64,000 nucleotides of DNA from Cranoglanis bouderius (Eukaryota; Chordata; Actinopteri; Siluriformes; Cranoglanididae): positions 28,708,899 to 28,772,898 of the forward strand of contig CM042535.1 in the NCBI GenBank assembly GCA_023630585.1, in the 5' to 3' direction. Made by a program: the position numbers and the translations under genes. The notes beneath the pieces were generated by a model. That model was not told where the DNA came from, did no database searches, and saw only the letters and a list, made by a program, of their open reading frames with translations. Shown one piece after another: positions 1 through 10,213 of this stretch. Each line of letters starts with the position of its first letter. Position 1 is the stretch's first letter.

Positions 1-156
1 TACTTTTTCCCCCCACTGTACGTAGTGACAAACAGCTCCAAGTGGAGAATTATTCGAGGCTAAGGAAAAAAAAAATTGGCTACAACTCCGAATGCCCAGG
101 CCAGGTTACTCCCCTGAATATAACAGTTATCTTGCTAGCCCCTTGGTAAACTTATA

Positions 157-1064
157 CAGTGGTGCTTGAAAGTTTGTGAACCGTTTAGAATTTTCTGCAT
201 AAATGTGACCTAAAACATCATCAGATTTTCACATAAGTCCTTAAAGTAGATAAAGAGAACCCAATTAAACAAATGAGACAAAAATATTATACTTGGTCAT
301 TTATTTATTTGGGGAAAATTACCCAAATTACCTAATTGTGAGTGGCAAAAGTATGTGAACCTTTGCTTTCAATATCTGGTGTGACCCCCTTGTGCAGCAA
401 TAACTGCAACTAAATGTTTCTGGTAACTGTTGATCAGTCCTATACGTCAGCTTGGAGGAATTTTAGCCCATTACTCAGTACAGAACAGCTTCAACTCTTA
501 GATGTTGGTGGGTTTCCTCACATGAACTGCTTGCATCAGGTCCTTCCACAACATTTCTTTTGGATTAAGGTCAGGACTTTGACTTGGCCATTCCAAAATA
601 TTAACTTTATTCTTCTTTAACCATTCTTTGGTAGAACGAGTTGTATGCTTAGGGTCATTGTCTTACTGCATGACCCACTTTCTCTTGAGATTCATTTCAT
701 GGACAGATGTCCTGACATTTTCCTTTAGATTTCAACGATATAATTCAGAATTCAATGTTCCATCAATGATTGACACCTGATTGTTATCCCCTTGATTGAA
801 AACACCTGACTCTAATTTCACCTTAAAATTAACTGCTAATCCTAGAGGTTCACATACTTTTGCCACTCACAGCTATGTAATATTGGATAATTTTCCTCAA
901 TAAATAAATGACCAAGTATAATATTTTTGCCTCATTTATTTAACTGGGTTCTCTTTGTCTACTTTTAGGACTTGTGTGTAAATCTAATGATGTTTTAGGT
1001 CATATTTATGCATATACTGTATATAGAAAATTCTCAAATGTTTACAAACTTTCAAGCACCGCTG
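157..1064 (-). mobile_element. Tc1-like transposon remnant with long terminal inverted repeats
   Basis: The element is flanked by TA (155-156 and 1065-1066). It begins cagtggtgcttgaaagtttg and ends with the near-exact inverse. The inverted arms are about 200 bp each (157-362 and about 849-1064) and share internal blocks such as the aaaatattatacttggtcat stretch. Between them the minus strand carries a decayed Tc1 transposase tail: the codons for NDPKHT near 650 and for EWPSQSPDLNP near 580-600 are readable, broken by stops. The helix-turn-helix N-terminal half is absent. This is a dead internally deleted copy of a long-TIR Tc1 family. Confidence 0.85.
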
Positions 1065-1066
1065 TA

Positions 1067-1352
1067 TATAAGGTGGTAACTGAAAGAATATTTGATATTC
1101 ATTATTTTATTTCTGTAAACACTATTGCTTATTTCTCAAAGTGCTTTCAAGATTGAGCAAGCGGCGCTGAGCGGTCTGAGCGAGCAGAACAGAATCTTAA
1201 GAAACGAACTCTTCGCTCTGGTGGAATTATCAGCACTCCGCTCTGCTCACATGCTCTGCTAGAATTGTTCAACCTCATCTTTGATTATGTTCTAATTGTT
1301 TGATCCAACAAAGCTTAAGTTTTCTCTTTCTTTCAAGTTTTTTTGTTATTAA
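1067..1352. other. Intergenic stretch, nothing recognised
   Basis: No open frame, splice-linked exon or known repeat could be recognised between the Tc1 element and the solo LTR. A short GC-rich patch near 1155-1260 contains several gagc/gctc palindromic words but no clear structure. Confidence 0.4.
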
Positions 1353-2122
1353 TGTTAGAGAACCCCTCGCACTCGGAGTCGCTTGCGAAGCGATCGACTC
1401 ACTTCCGCATTCCGCACTCCACGCGGCTACAGAGAACAGAACACTCACTTCCGCATTCACAAACACCGCTGGACTGATTCATTCATGAACTCTCGTTATG
1501 TTTACCTTTGCCATGTGCTTCTGTTTTGGTTCACGTCATGTCTCCGCCTCCTTTTGTTCATTGGTTCTCTGTGTTTTGGTTTACATCATGTCTCTGCCCC
1601 TGTTTGTTCATTGGTTTTCCTTTCATTGTGTGATTATGAGTTTCAGGTGTTTTGTGTTAGTCCTTGTTTATTCTGTTTATTTAAACCACTTCCCGTTTCT
1701 GCTTCTTTGCAGACTATTAGAGTTTGTCTTAGCATGTGCTGTGCGCCGGCTACCTTCTCGCACTCTCTCTCCCTTAGACCATAGTTCATAGACCATAGTA
1801 CTTTGTTTATAGACCTTAGATCCTCACCTCGTTTCATGCTTTGTTTTATTTCCTTTTGTGGATTTATGCCTAACTATTGTTTTTGGATTATGTTCTGTTC
1901 TGTGTGGATTTATACTTTCCCTGTTTGGATTACTACTTTGCCTTTTGGATTACCATCTCACATCATGTTGGATTTATACCCGTTTACGTTCCTGTGGATT
2001 ATTGTTTGCTTTTAACCCTGCTTTTGTGTTCCTTTTTCTCCCTGTCCAAATACTTTTGGTTCCATTCCTAATAAACTGACCTTTTCCCCAGCGAATGCAT
2101 CCAGCCTCTCCTCTGTGTTACA
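1353..2122 (+). repeat. Solo LTR, diverged member of the polymerase-less gypsy family
   Basis: The sequence starts TGTTAG and ends GTTACA. It contains the family landmarks in order: a CACTTCCGCATTCC block, repeated CACGTCATGTCTCCGCC segments, a TTTAAA box near 1680, an actattag initiation-like word about 30 bp further on, an AATAAA-type signal near 2070 and the conserved GCATGCATCC-like end. No internal region follows. The 5 bp flanks (attaa / taaaa) do not match, so it is older or recombined. The region between about 1500 and 1640 is internally duplicated. Confidence 0.75.
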
Positions 2123-2570
2123 TAAAAATTAGGTCCAAAAAAAAAAAAAAAAAAATTTTTAACATGGAGTAATATGGTCATAAGTTACTTCTTATTCTCT
2201 ATGTCTCTTTATATATATATAATATATATATATATAGTGTTTGGTTTGTGTTCAGTTTGCATCATCAATGTTTTTTGGTAAGTACTGTTGCTGAAATGCT
2301 CAATATTTCTGGATCAATCTTTTTGCATAGCAGCTGTGAAGAAATCTTAAAGTTAATAAAAGAGACACTCCATTCTGCTTACACCTGTGATAAATTACAT
2401 TTCATATATATTATTATATAATTATTATTTAAAGATATGTGATGACATTACTGATGCACTCACGCAATTACATTATAGATTATAGTCAATGGAAATACCC
2501 ATTTGATTATATAATGAATGTACCATATTTTATGACAGCACATCTTAAGAAGCTGAAGAGAGAACAAGCC
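2123..2570 (+). promoter_or_regulatory. 5' flank and candidate non-coding exon of the first receptor copy
   Basis: A poly-A stretch and a short (AT)n tract are followed by a likely short exon, about 2256-2277, preceded by ttcag and ending at the strong donor gtaagt at 2278. The same donor context recurs upstream of the copies at 14450 (donor 13511) and 33905 (donor 33103). A second acceptor-like tatgacag lies about 35 bp before the ATG at 2571, matching ttattacag in the other copies. Inference: spliced leader exons feed a single coding exon. Confidence 0.45.
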
Positions 2571-3168
2571 ATGTCCTTTCACCACTACTTCAGGTCTGAC
2601 TTTCCGGTGCAGGTCTATGCAGACACCAAATTCACCTGCCTGTCCATCTTCCTCATCACTGGTGTGTGTGTGGGTTTTCCAACTCTGCTTTGGGCTCTCA
2701 GTCTTCTGTACTGCCATCGTAAGAGCGGAGGTCAAATCTCAGTCTTTACCATATTCCTCCTCCGCAGTGACCTGCTGGGACTGATTCTGAATCCAGTCCT
2801 TTTGGCATACATGATCAAAGTTCACTCAGCACCTTGTATATTGTTTAGATTTTTGTTTGGAGCTAGGCTCCGTGGGTATCAGCTTCACCAGCTAGTGGTG
2901 GTAGAGAGCATTCTTACTCAGAAATATCCACCACTTGCCTTTATTTCTCTCCAAACTGCTTTGTTATCCTCTGTGTCTTTGTGTGGATGTTAGCTCTGTT
3001 GTGCAACCTCATCCCAAATGACCTTATTTATGAAATAAATATGTGTTTATGTGTGATACCTGCAATTCTGTGTGCAATCACATATTTAGTGACTTGCAAA
3101 GCCTCTTCTGACACCAACCAGGCCACAGACAGAAAACCAGACGTTAGTGCTAAGTGTTGCCTTGTTAA
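2571..3168 (+). pseudogene. Class A-like GPCR pseudogene, 5' part (TM1 to TM6), split by an LTR element
   Basis: This is a member of the receptor array. The ATG at 2571 aligns with the starts of the copies at 33905 and 56868; an upstream in-frame ATG lies before the likely splice acceptor. TM1 (GVCVGFPTLLWAL), TM2 with SDLLGLILNP and TM3 are readable. A frameshift in TM4 (stop at 2991-2993) moves the reading into a second frame, with TM5 and the loop KASSDTNQATDRKP at about 2981-3160. The open sequence then stops at 3168, where a retroelement is inserted. The DRY site reads ESI. It cannot encode an intact receptor. Ligand and G-protein coupling are unknown. Confidence 0.85.
3164..3168. repeat. 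Target-site duplication, left copy (GTTAA)
   Basis: GTTAA at 3164-3168 is repeated at 6689-6693. The two copies bracket the LTR element exactly. Removing the element and one copy restores alignment to the intact paralogue at 33905. Confidence 0.92.
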
Positions 3169-3496
3169 TGTTACGTAATCAGGTGTAGGACGGAAGAGGG
3201 AGTCAGATTGCATGTGCTGGGGAGACGTCAGTTAATGCAGAAAAGTTTATTAATAACAAAAAGAGGAAACGGGGCAGAGACATGACGCAACACAATAACA
3301 AAAGCACATGGGGAAACACAGGAGGCGGAGACATGATGTGAATACGAAAATAAAAAGCACATGGCAGAGGTAAACAAAACATGAGTCTTTATGAATGGTG
3401 CTGGAATGTGCTCCGTGGAATGAGGAAGCGCGTTGCTCCATAGCAGCGTAGTGAGATATGCTCCTCGTAGCGGAGCAGCGAGTGGGAGAGCTACCA
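3169..3496 (-). repeat. 3' LTR of copy A, internally deleted
   Basis: Aligned to the 5' LTR at 6054-6688, this LTR shares both ends but lacks about 300 bp corresponding to roughly 6145-6455. The missing part includes the TTTAAA box and the initiation region. Its terminus on the plus strand is CTACCA instead of CTAACA. Confidence 0.85.
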
Positions 3497-3498
3497 GA

Positions 3499-3519
3499 CC
3501 CCCCCCCCCCCCCCCCCCC
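3499..3519 (-). promoter_or_regulatory. Polypurine tract of copy A (C-run on plus strand)
   Basis: An uninterrupted C run on the plus strand, read as G on the element strand, lies directly inside the 3' LTR. This is the expected place for the plus-strand primer of an LTR retrotransposon. Copy B has the same signal at 48479-48488. Confidence 0.75.
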
Positions 3520-3599
3520 AAAGGCGTGTCTCCTGAAGCGCCAAAAGTTTTGCCTGTTCTGGGCAGGGTTAGAACATCTGCCCCCCAGGACCCGAGGCT

Positions 3600-6037
3600 G
3601 GCGAAGTTCAATGTCCCGAAACCAGAGCAGAGCATGTTGGGTTGTCCCTTTGGCCCTGGTCGAGAACTTGGAGTGATGCTTGACCCGGTGCTTGACTTGG
3701 CGCTTGGAGTGATGCCTGACCTGGTGCTTGACTTGGAGCTTGTAGCTGTGCTTGACCCGGTGCTTGACTTGGAGCTTGTAGCTGTGCTTGGCCTGGTGCT
3801 TGACTTGGAGCTTGGAGTGGTGCTAGGCTTGGAGCTTGCCTTGAAGCTTGGCCTGAAACCAACACTGGAGTCAGATTTGGCACCTGGATCAGAGACAGTC
3901 TTGGAAACAGATTGGGAAACAGACTTTGAGACAGACAAAACTATTTGCAACAAAACTAGCAACTGGACTGAGAACTAAGCTAGAAATAGAACTGGAAAAG
4001 AAGTTAGAAACCTGACTGGAAACAGAGCTGGAAACAGGGCTGGAAACTAAATTGGGGACAGGACTGGAGACAGGGTTGGAGACAGGGTTGGAGACAGACT
4101 CGAAAACTGGAGTGGAAACTGAGATGGAACTGGAACTAGAAACCAGACAGGAGACAGAGGTTGAGACAGAGGTGGAGGGAACAGGACAGGGAACAGGACA
4201 GGGAACAGGATCATGTATAGGACTGGAAACCTGGCTACAAACTTAACAGTCAACAAAATCTAAAACTTGACTGGGAACAGAACTGGCAACAGAACTAGAA
4301 ATGAAATTCGAAACCTGACTGGAGACAGAGCTGGAAACAGGGATGGAAACAGGATTGGGACCTGGGCTGAGAACTAGACTAGATTCTGGCTGTGACTCTG
4401 GGTCTGAACTGAGGCATGGGCTAAGGTATGGGTCAGGATAGAAACCTAGATCTGGACTTGGACATAGACTTGGACTTGGTAAGGAGGTCATCCCGTGGAC
4501 CTCTGACATGGACTTGACTTCGGAGAAGGTCATCTCGTGGACCTCTGACATGGACTTGGCTTCGCAAGAGGTCATCCCGTGGACCTCTGACATGAACTTG
4601 GCTTCAGAGGAGGTCATCCCGTGGTCCTCTGACATGAACTTGGCTTCGGAGGAGGTCATCCCGTGGACCTCTGACATGGACTTGGCTTTGGAGGAGGTCA
4701 TCCCGTGGACCTCTGACATAAGCAGGACAGGAGAGGAGGTTTCTTCTTGAACCTCTGACGAGAACCGGACTGGAGTGGAGCACCCCCCTTGGGTCTCCGA
4801 CAGGAACTGGGCTGGAACGGAGCACCCCACTTGGGTCTCCGACAGGAACTGGGCTGGAACGGAGCACCCCACTTGGGTCTCTGACAGGAACTGGGCAGGA
4901 GCGGAGCACCCCACTTGGGTCTCCGACAGGAACTGGACTGGAACAGAGGTCTCCTCGTGGACCTCCGGTATAAGCAGGGCAGGAGAGGAGGTTTCTTCTT
5001 GAACCTCTGACGAGAACATGGCTTGGGTGGAGGTCTCCTCGCGGACCTCCAGTATATGCAGGACAGGAGAGGAGGTTTCTTCTTGAACCTCTGACGAGAA
5101 CCGGACTGGAGTGGAGCACCCCCCTTGGGTCTCTGACAGGAACTGGGCTGGAACGGAGCACCCCACTTGGGTCTCCGACAGGAACTGGGCAGGAGTGGAG
5201 GTCGCCTCGTGAACCTCCAAGAGCAGCTCCGCTGTGGAGACCTCCTGCTGGGCCTCCGGCTGGAGCTCGGGGCTGGAGGTCGCCACGTTAACCTCCAGGG
5301 GCAGCTCCACTGTGGAGACCTCCTGCTGGGCCTCCGGCTGGAGCTCGGGGCTAGAGGTCGCCACGTTAACCTACAGGGGCAGCTCCACTGTGGAGACCTC
5401 CTGCTGGGTTTCCTGCTGGAGCTCTGGGGTTGCCCGCCTGTGGAGCCGTTTGTGCACCCGCCAGCTGCCCTTAAAATAGGTTTGTGAGCAGAAGTAGCTG
5501 GTCCTTCCTCCCTGTTTCCTGCAGGTGGGGCACTGGAGAATGGCTGGTCGGGTGCAACCCTCGGTTGCGCACTCCTGAGTCCGGGGCTGAGAGGTGCAGG
5601 CCACCACATTTGCCTGCTTCCTCTCATAATATTCCACGAATGACTGGTTGGACTGATGGCCCAGACGGTCCTTCCCCAAGAAGGTCCTGAGGTCGGGCAT
5701 GAATTCCGGGCTCCAATACCTGGACCAGTAGATCCACAAAGCTGGAAACCGAAGAGATCCTAGTGGACCTACTGGCAAGGTGAAGCTCCACCCACTGGCA
5801 GGCAGAACCAACCAGGCGGGACAGGAGGAACCTCAACCACTGTTCTTCGGTGGGCAAGGGATCCTTTACACTAAGAAAATACATTTGGGCCTTCCATAAG
5901 AAACATTGAGGCCACATGGAGAAACCATCATATGCCTCCAGGGTAATAATAAAAGTCCATTGTTCAAAGGACACTGAATTGAAGGGAGGAACGAAAAATT
6001 CGGTGCGGCCGGCCCAAGATTTCCCCGCTGCATCCAT
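3600..6037 (-). pseudogene. Gag / MetAP1-type zinc finger / repeat fusion protein, copy A
   Basis: The start codon is 6035-6037, just after the primer site. Residues of the first ~120 codons resemble sushi-type Gag (YDGF, FLLSRLVGSA.QW, a VDLL helix). A one-base shift near 5720 leads into a second frame that holds a C6H2 finger at 5571-5440, spacing C-x4-C-x7-C-x2-C-x10-C-x3-C-x7-H-x3-H with the sixth Cys replaced by Tyr. After one stop (5373-5371) come 26-residue EVSTVELPLEVN-type repeats, then about fifteen 14-residue repeats (5160-4480), then Ser/Thr-rich low-complexity sequence. No RT or integrase is present. The finger spacing equals that of methionine aminopeptidase 1. The role in the element is unknown. 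Confidence 0.8.
5440..5571 (-). other. C6H2 zinc finger of MetAP1 N-terminal type (copy A)
   Basis: The first Cys codon is 5571-5569 and the last His codon 5442-5440. Readable words are LQCPTC, SYFCSQ and FKGSW.VHK, which are hallmarks of the ribosome-associated zinc finger at the N-terminus of methionine aminopeptidase 1. One zinc ligand (the expected Cys before FKGSW) is Tyr in this copy. The same domain in copy B keeps that Cys. Confidence 0.8.
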
Positions 6038-6041
6038 TTTT

Positions 6042-6052
6042 GGCGGAGTATT
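6042..6052 (-). promoter_or_regulatory. Self-priming primer-binding site of copy A
   Basis: On the element strand the 11 bases aatactccgcc begin one base after the LTR. They do not start TGG and fit no tRNA 3' end. They are complementary to the ggcggagtatt word that lies about 30 bp after the TTTAAA box in LTRs of this family, the arrangement used by Tf1 and sushi elements that prime from their own mRNA 5' end. Confidence 0.7.
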
Positions 6053-6053
6053 C

Positions 6054-6688
6054 TGTTACGTAATCAGGTGTAGGACGGAAGAGGGAGTCAGGATGCATGC
6101 GCTGGGGAGACGTCAGTTAATGCAGAAAAGTTTATTAATAAAAAAAAAAGGCAGTTATCCAAAAATGCAATAATCCACAGAGACAGTAATAATTCAAAAG
6201 ACAAGAAAAATATGCGAGACAAGGAAGTGGTCTGGGAACCACGAATACGGAGCTACGGACATTGGAACAAGAATTCTAACTTCACACTACGGACGTAATG
6301 CTCGCAACATTTCTAAAGTATACAAATCTAATCTAACTTCAAACTAATACTCCGCGCCGAAGCGGACACAGACTGGGGTATTTAAGCACACAGAAATCGT
6401 ACACAAAATCAAAGACACCTGGAAACCATAATCACATTAAATGGAGAACCAATGAGGAAACGGGGCAGAGATATGACGCAACACAATAACAAAAGCACAT
6501 GGGGAAACACAGGAGGCGGAGACATGACGTGAATACGAAAATAAAAAGCAAATGGCAGAGGTAAACAAAACGTGAGTCTTTGTGAATGGTGCTGGAATGC
6601 GCTCCGTGGAATGAGGAAGGGCGTTGCTCCGTAGCAGCATAGCGAGATATGCTGCTCTGTAGCGGAGCAGCGAGTGGGAGAGCTAACA
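6054..6688 (-). repeat. 5' LTR of copy A
   Basis: A 635 bp LTR with TGTTAG...GTAACA ends on the element strand. It contains a TATTTAAG-like box (complement of about 6378-6385), an initiation word gcggagtatt (complement of about 6346-6356) and a poly-A signal near 6130-6140. It is followed by GTTAA. Confidence 0.85.
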
Positions 6689-6693
6689 GTTAA

Positions 6694-6870
6694 CATTAGT
6701 CATTTTACATGTGCCATATTTATTGACTTATTTTTTTTACTGCCTTTCCTTTAATACTGGACTATCTAGCGAGCATGAGATTGATTTCAGAGCTCCTCCT
6801 GTGTGCTCTCATTTGCAGGGAGAACCGCATGGTTAAAACCGCACACACACAAACAGATCACACACAGTAA
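6694..6870 (+). pseudogene. GPCR pseudogene, 3' part (TM6 end and TM7)
   Basis: The sequence resumes the receptor exactly where the element interrupted it at 3168. It reads the end of TM6 and then SMRLISE, LLLCALIC, matching TM7 of the copies at 14450 and 33905, with Pro of the NPxxY-like site replaced by Leu. Frameshifts occur before TM7. The frame stays open to a TAA at 6868-6870. Confidence 0.8.
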
Positions 6871-7294
6871 ATAAGCAACTTTGTTTAGCTAACTATTTTT
6901 GTGGAACTACAGTGATTATTTTGCTTTGTTGTTATTGCAGTCTATATATTTATACATGTATCAATGTGAAGTCTTCTATGTGAAAAAGCTGTCCTCCATT
7001 CTACATTTCCAGGTTTTATTTCCTTGACAGTATATTTTAATTCCTTGTTAATTCTATTAATTTTGTTTCTAGTGGATTGATGTCTGTTTTTCTGTTCATT
7101 GAGCAACACATGTTGTAGACCTTTGTTATATTATCCAACTGTATATGATCCAAAATATATAACTTTATTGCCATTAAAAATTAAATTTTATATTTTTAAT
7201 ATAAAATTTTTTCACAATAAACCTTAAAACCTGTGTTACTCTCTGTGCCAGTTGGTTGTGATATTAGATGGGAGGCTAATCTATTATCCACAAT

Positions 7295-7295
<1 letters not shown>
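6871..7295. other. Receptor 3' flank, no gene
   Basis: AT-rich 3' flank of the first receptor unit. Part of it (about 6900-7030, gttgttattgca ... ccaggttttatttcc) resembles the flank after the second copy at 15330-15400, as expected of a tandem duplication. No coding potential is seen. Confidence 0.5.

Positions 7296-7388
<93 letters not shown>
7296..7388. repeat. (CA)n microsatellite
   Basis: About 46 uninterrupted CA units. Confidence 0.97.
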
Positions 7389-7390
<2 letters not shown>

Positions 7391-7448
7391 GGCAAACAGG
7401 GAGCTGAAATCATGAATCGCTATAGGCCTTTTCTTTCAACAATACTCA

Positions 7449-7690
7449 ATATATACACTCAACATCCACTTTATTAGGAACAACCTGTACACCTGCACAT
7501 TAATGCACTTCATGTGGCAGCAGTGCAATGGGAAAGAAAATCATGCAGATCTGGGTCAAGAGCTTCAGTTAACGTTCACATCAAACATCAGAATGAATAA
7601 AAAGTATGATCTCTGTCACTTTGATCGTTGCATGGATGTTGGTACCAGAAAGACTGGTTTGAGTATTTTAGAAGCACAGCAGTGTCTAGA
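7449..7690. mobile_element. MITE fragment (tatacactcaacatccacttta family)
   Basis: It begins with tatacactcaac and ccactttattaggaaca, the same terminal sequence as the complete MITE at 12960-13383, and continues with the agctcttgacc/catcagaattgg-type core in inverse order. The other terminus is missing. Confidence 0.6.
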
Positions 7691-7821
7691 GTTTATACAG
7701 ACTGTTGCAAAAAATGGTGTGCAGAGGACTTTGGGCCGAAAAAAGCACCCCTGCTGTGAAAAGCACCCCCGTCGCGGGAATGTGCATTTGAAGATATAGT
7801 CGCCTTAAAACGAAAACCAAC

Positions 7822-9446
7822 GAATAACAACCGACACATCATTAGCGTTCTCATTCTACATCACAATGTGTTCTCATTGAAGTCCAGATATAATTAGAAA
7901 GTGTGTTGGAATATTGTTTAGCAATTGTTTAGCAGCAGGGTGAGGACTACGCAAGCTGGTAGAAAACAAGTTGGTGAAACTTACCCCACTTAACCGCATC
8001 AGTCCTATAACTATACTCCCCAAATTATTTGATGCTGGGACCAACAGAGACAAAATTTTGACTATCCCCACGAGGATAGTGTAATATGAACAAAACTTTT
8101 AAGCCTAGTGGTTATACATATTCACCCCAACTCTTCTTTTGGGAAATGCATACACAAACTAACTCATTGGGAGCATAAACAAAATTTATCGTAATTAAGT
8201 ACTGAACACCATCACAAGAATCAACATTAAAAAAAAAAAAAGAGTTGACTTTTGAAAAAACAATTAATAACATAAATATATCAATAATAAAAGAAATATT
8301 TTAGCAATAATAAAAACTATAACTAATACAATGAATAATGAGTAAATAATAAATTAAATACTGTCAAAACTAGATCCCATATCTCCGCCAAGGCTCGCAA
8401 TGTTAGAAAAGTGAAAAAATTTAAATTTCCAGGATACGCCCCTTTGTTGGATCCAGCTGACAGACAAACAAACAAATCAACTATTTCTTATTACAATCAT
8501 ATTACGGTGTAATTATGTAAACTAAAATAAAACTGTTACACTATATGTAGGGACAAATGCAGTTAATATGTAGGCTATTTATGCCTAAATTTAATTTATT
8601 TCATATGCACAGATGCAGATGCAATTGAGTGTAAAACAAAACATTTAGTGCAAAACAAAAAATTCAAAAACAGTGCATAAACCAATGTCAGTAAGTGGAG
8701 TAATATATTCATGAAAGTGGTGTGTTTCTCCAAGCATCAAATAATTTGGAGAGTGTAGTTATAGTACTGATGTTGTAAAGTGGGGTAAGTTTCATGTATA
8801 TGACCTTTCCTAGTGGGAGATCTCAGGGGGTTCATTTCCTGGCAGACTGGCTGGCCGTGAAAAGCACTTGTACACTATACGTACTACATACTAAACTATA
8901 CGTATACTATACTAATATACTACATCTAATGCAAAACGTAGTATTACTGCACCCATCCTTTCAACCAGAATTTGCAGGTTATAGGATGAAGTATTTGGTT
9001 CCATTACATTGGTTCCATTTAAGTGTGTGAGTTCAGATGAAGCCCATTCAAAAGCCTATTTTTGAAACAGCCTCCTTACATCTAAACAATACTCAATACA
9101 TTTTATTTTTTACATTTTACATAAATACAAAATACAAATGTGTTATATTATGCTGATACATTGTTACAGTATATCAACATGCCACTTTACAAACTTCTTT
9201 TGTAGACTGAACTAATCCAGACAAACAGTAATATTTAATACGCTGAGAACATCTAGTGGATTTAAACAGCACTGCAGTCTCTGCCCTCTGTATTTGGAAG
9301 AATTTCACCAACTTTTTCTCTACCAGCTTGCCTAGTCCTCTCCCCAATATTCCAGCACACTTTCTAATTATATCTGGACTTTAATGAGAACAAAATGTGA
9401 TGTAGAATGAGAACACTAAGGATTAGTGTTGGTTGTTATTCACAGT
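7822..9446. mobile_element. Fold-back element with ~240 bp inverted arms, right arm interrupted
   Basis: The left arm (7822-8060) is matched in inverse by two separate right-hand blocks, 8705-8793 and 9296-9446. Examples are ggtgaaac.ttaccccactt against aagtggggtaagttt, and agtccagatataattagaaa against its complement near 9365-9390. The intervening 8794-9295 is foreign to the arm and looks like a later insertion. No coding sequence is inside. A non-autonomous DNA transposon is the simplest reading; the superfamily is unknown. Confidence 0.6.
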
Positions 9447-10213
9447 TACATTTTTGCTTTTATTCTGGGTGCTTAAAATGCATAAGAACAGTTCTAAACC
9501 TTATAATCATTTAATTTAATCGATGCAAAGGTCAGCTTAATACACTGTGTTTTATTTGGAACACAAACCTGCAAATATTCATTCAGTAAATACCATATAT
9601 TACATTAAATAAAAATATACAATATAACATTCATTTAAAATAAACTAAATAATCTGGAGGGTATATACACACACACACATACACACACACATAAACTGTC
9701 TGCAAGACAAGTTCACTTACATTATAACAGCTAAATACAGTCATTGTCCTACTAACATCTTTATTTTATTCTCTCTAAAATTAATAAGACGGAAAAATAC
9801 AGCTTGTCATTTTAGAGAGAAACTGGAAAGCACAAAGGCATCTGTCCTGAAGACTCTCCTGTGGTGGAAAACTTATTGACTGTTACAAAGTGCTGACACT
9901 GGAGACTCCTTCCATGAATGTTAATCTTTATCATTAAATAACAACATGCTTTTTAATCTATTTATTGTTAATCTTAGATTATGTGGAGCGTCCTCAATAT
10001 AAGTCCCTGCATTAGTTGTTACTACAGAAACAGATATTAGAGAAAGCTCATTAATAAAAAACTGTGAATTGATTTACAGCTGGAGCTACTGTCAGAGCTG
10101 GTGTTATGGAAAATTAGAGGACAGTGCTGTTCAGTTCTCAAATCTGTTTGCTCAGAAGGTGTTGACTAATTTTTTGTCTTTCTCTTTCTGTTTTCTTCTC
10201 CCACTTCTACAGG
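9447..10213 (+). repeat. Duplicated receptor-upstream block with inverted-repeat arm
   Basis: The block 9460-9660 (ctgggtgcttaaaatgcat..., acacaaacctgcaaat) recurs diverged near 12300-12530, 15630-15850 and 35650-35890. The block 9780-9960 (cagcttgtcatttt..., tggtggaaaacttattgactg, ctggagactcctt) recurs directly at 28010-28140 and 29145-29210 and in inverse at 14085-14160, 33600-33780 and 56417-56500. These are parts of the duplicated receptor unit. Confidence 0.6.

Larger units (their letters stand above)
3169..6688 (-). mobile_element. Polymerase-less LTR retrotransposon, copy A
   Basis: A complete element in minus orientation with a 5 bp GTTAA duplication. In its own 5' to 3' sense it has an LTR (6688-6054), a primer-binding site (6052-6042), a Gag/zinc-finger/repeat reading frame (6037 to about 3600), a G-run polypurine tract (3519-3499) and a 3' LTR (3496-3169). 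The internal part is about 2.5 kb. It has no protease, reverse transcriptase, RNase H or integrase in any frame, so the family must move using another element's proteins. It interrupts a GPCR gene in TM6. Confidence 0.9.

Noticed and set aside
1383..2079. Hydrophobic multi-Phe/Cys frames in the first LTR that resemble membrane proteins
   Set aside because: They occur in every LTR of the family in varying frames and arise from T-rich LTR sequence.
3433..3978. Open frame of 181 codons on the plus strand within copy A
   Set aside because: It is the antisense of the repeat-rich Gag fusion; its composition reflects complementary low-complexity codons, and no homology is visible.
4243..5364. Several long overlapping frames on both strands in the 42 bp repeats
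   Set aside because: Any stop-free repeat unit whose length is divisible by three opens multiple frames. Only the frame continuing from Gag and the zinc finger was kept.
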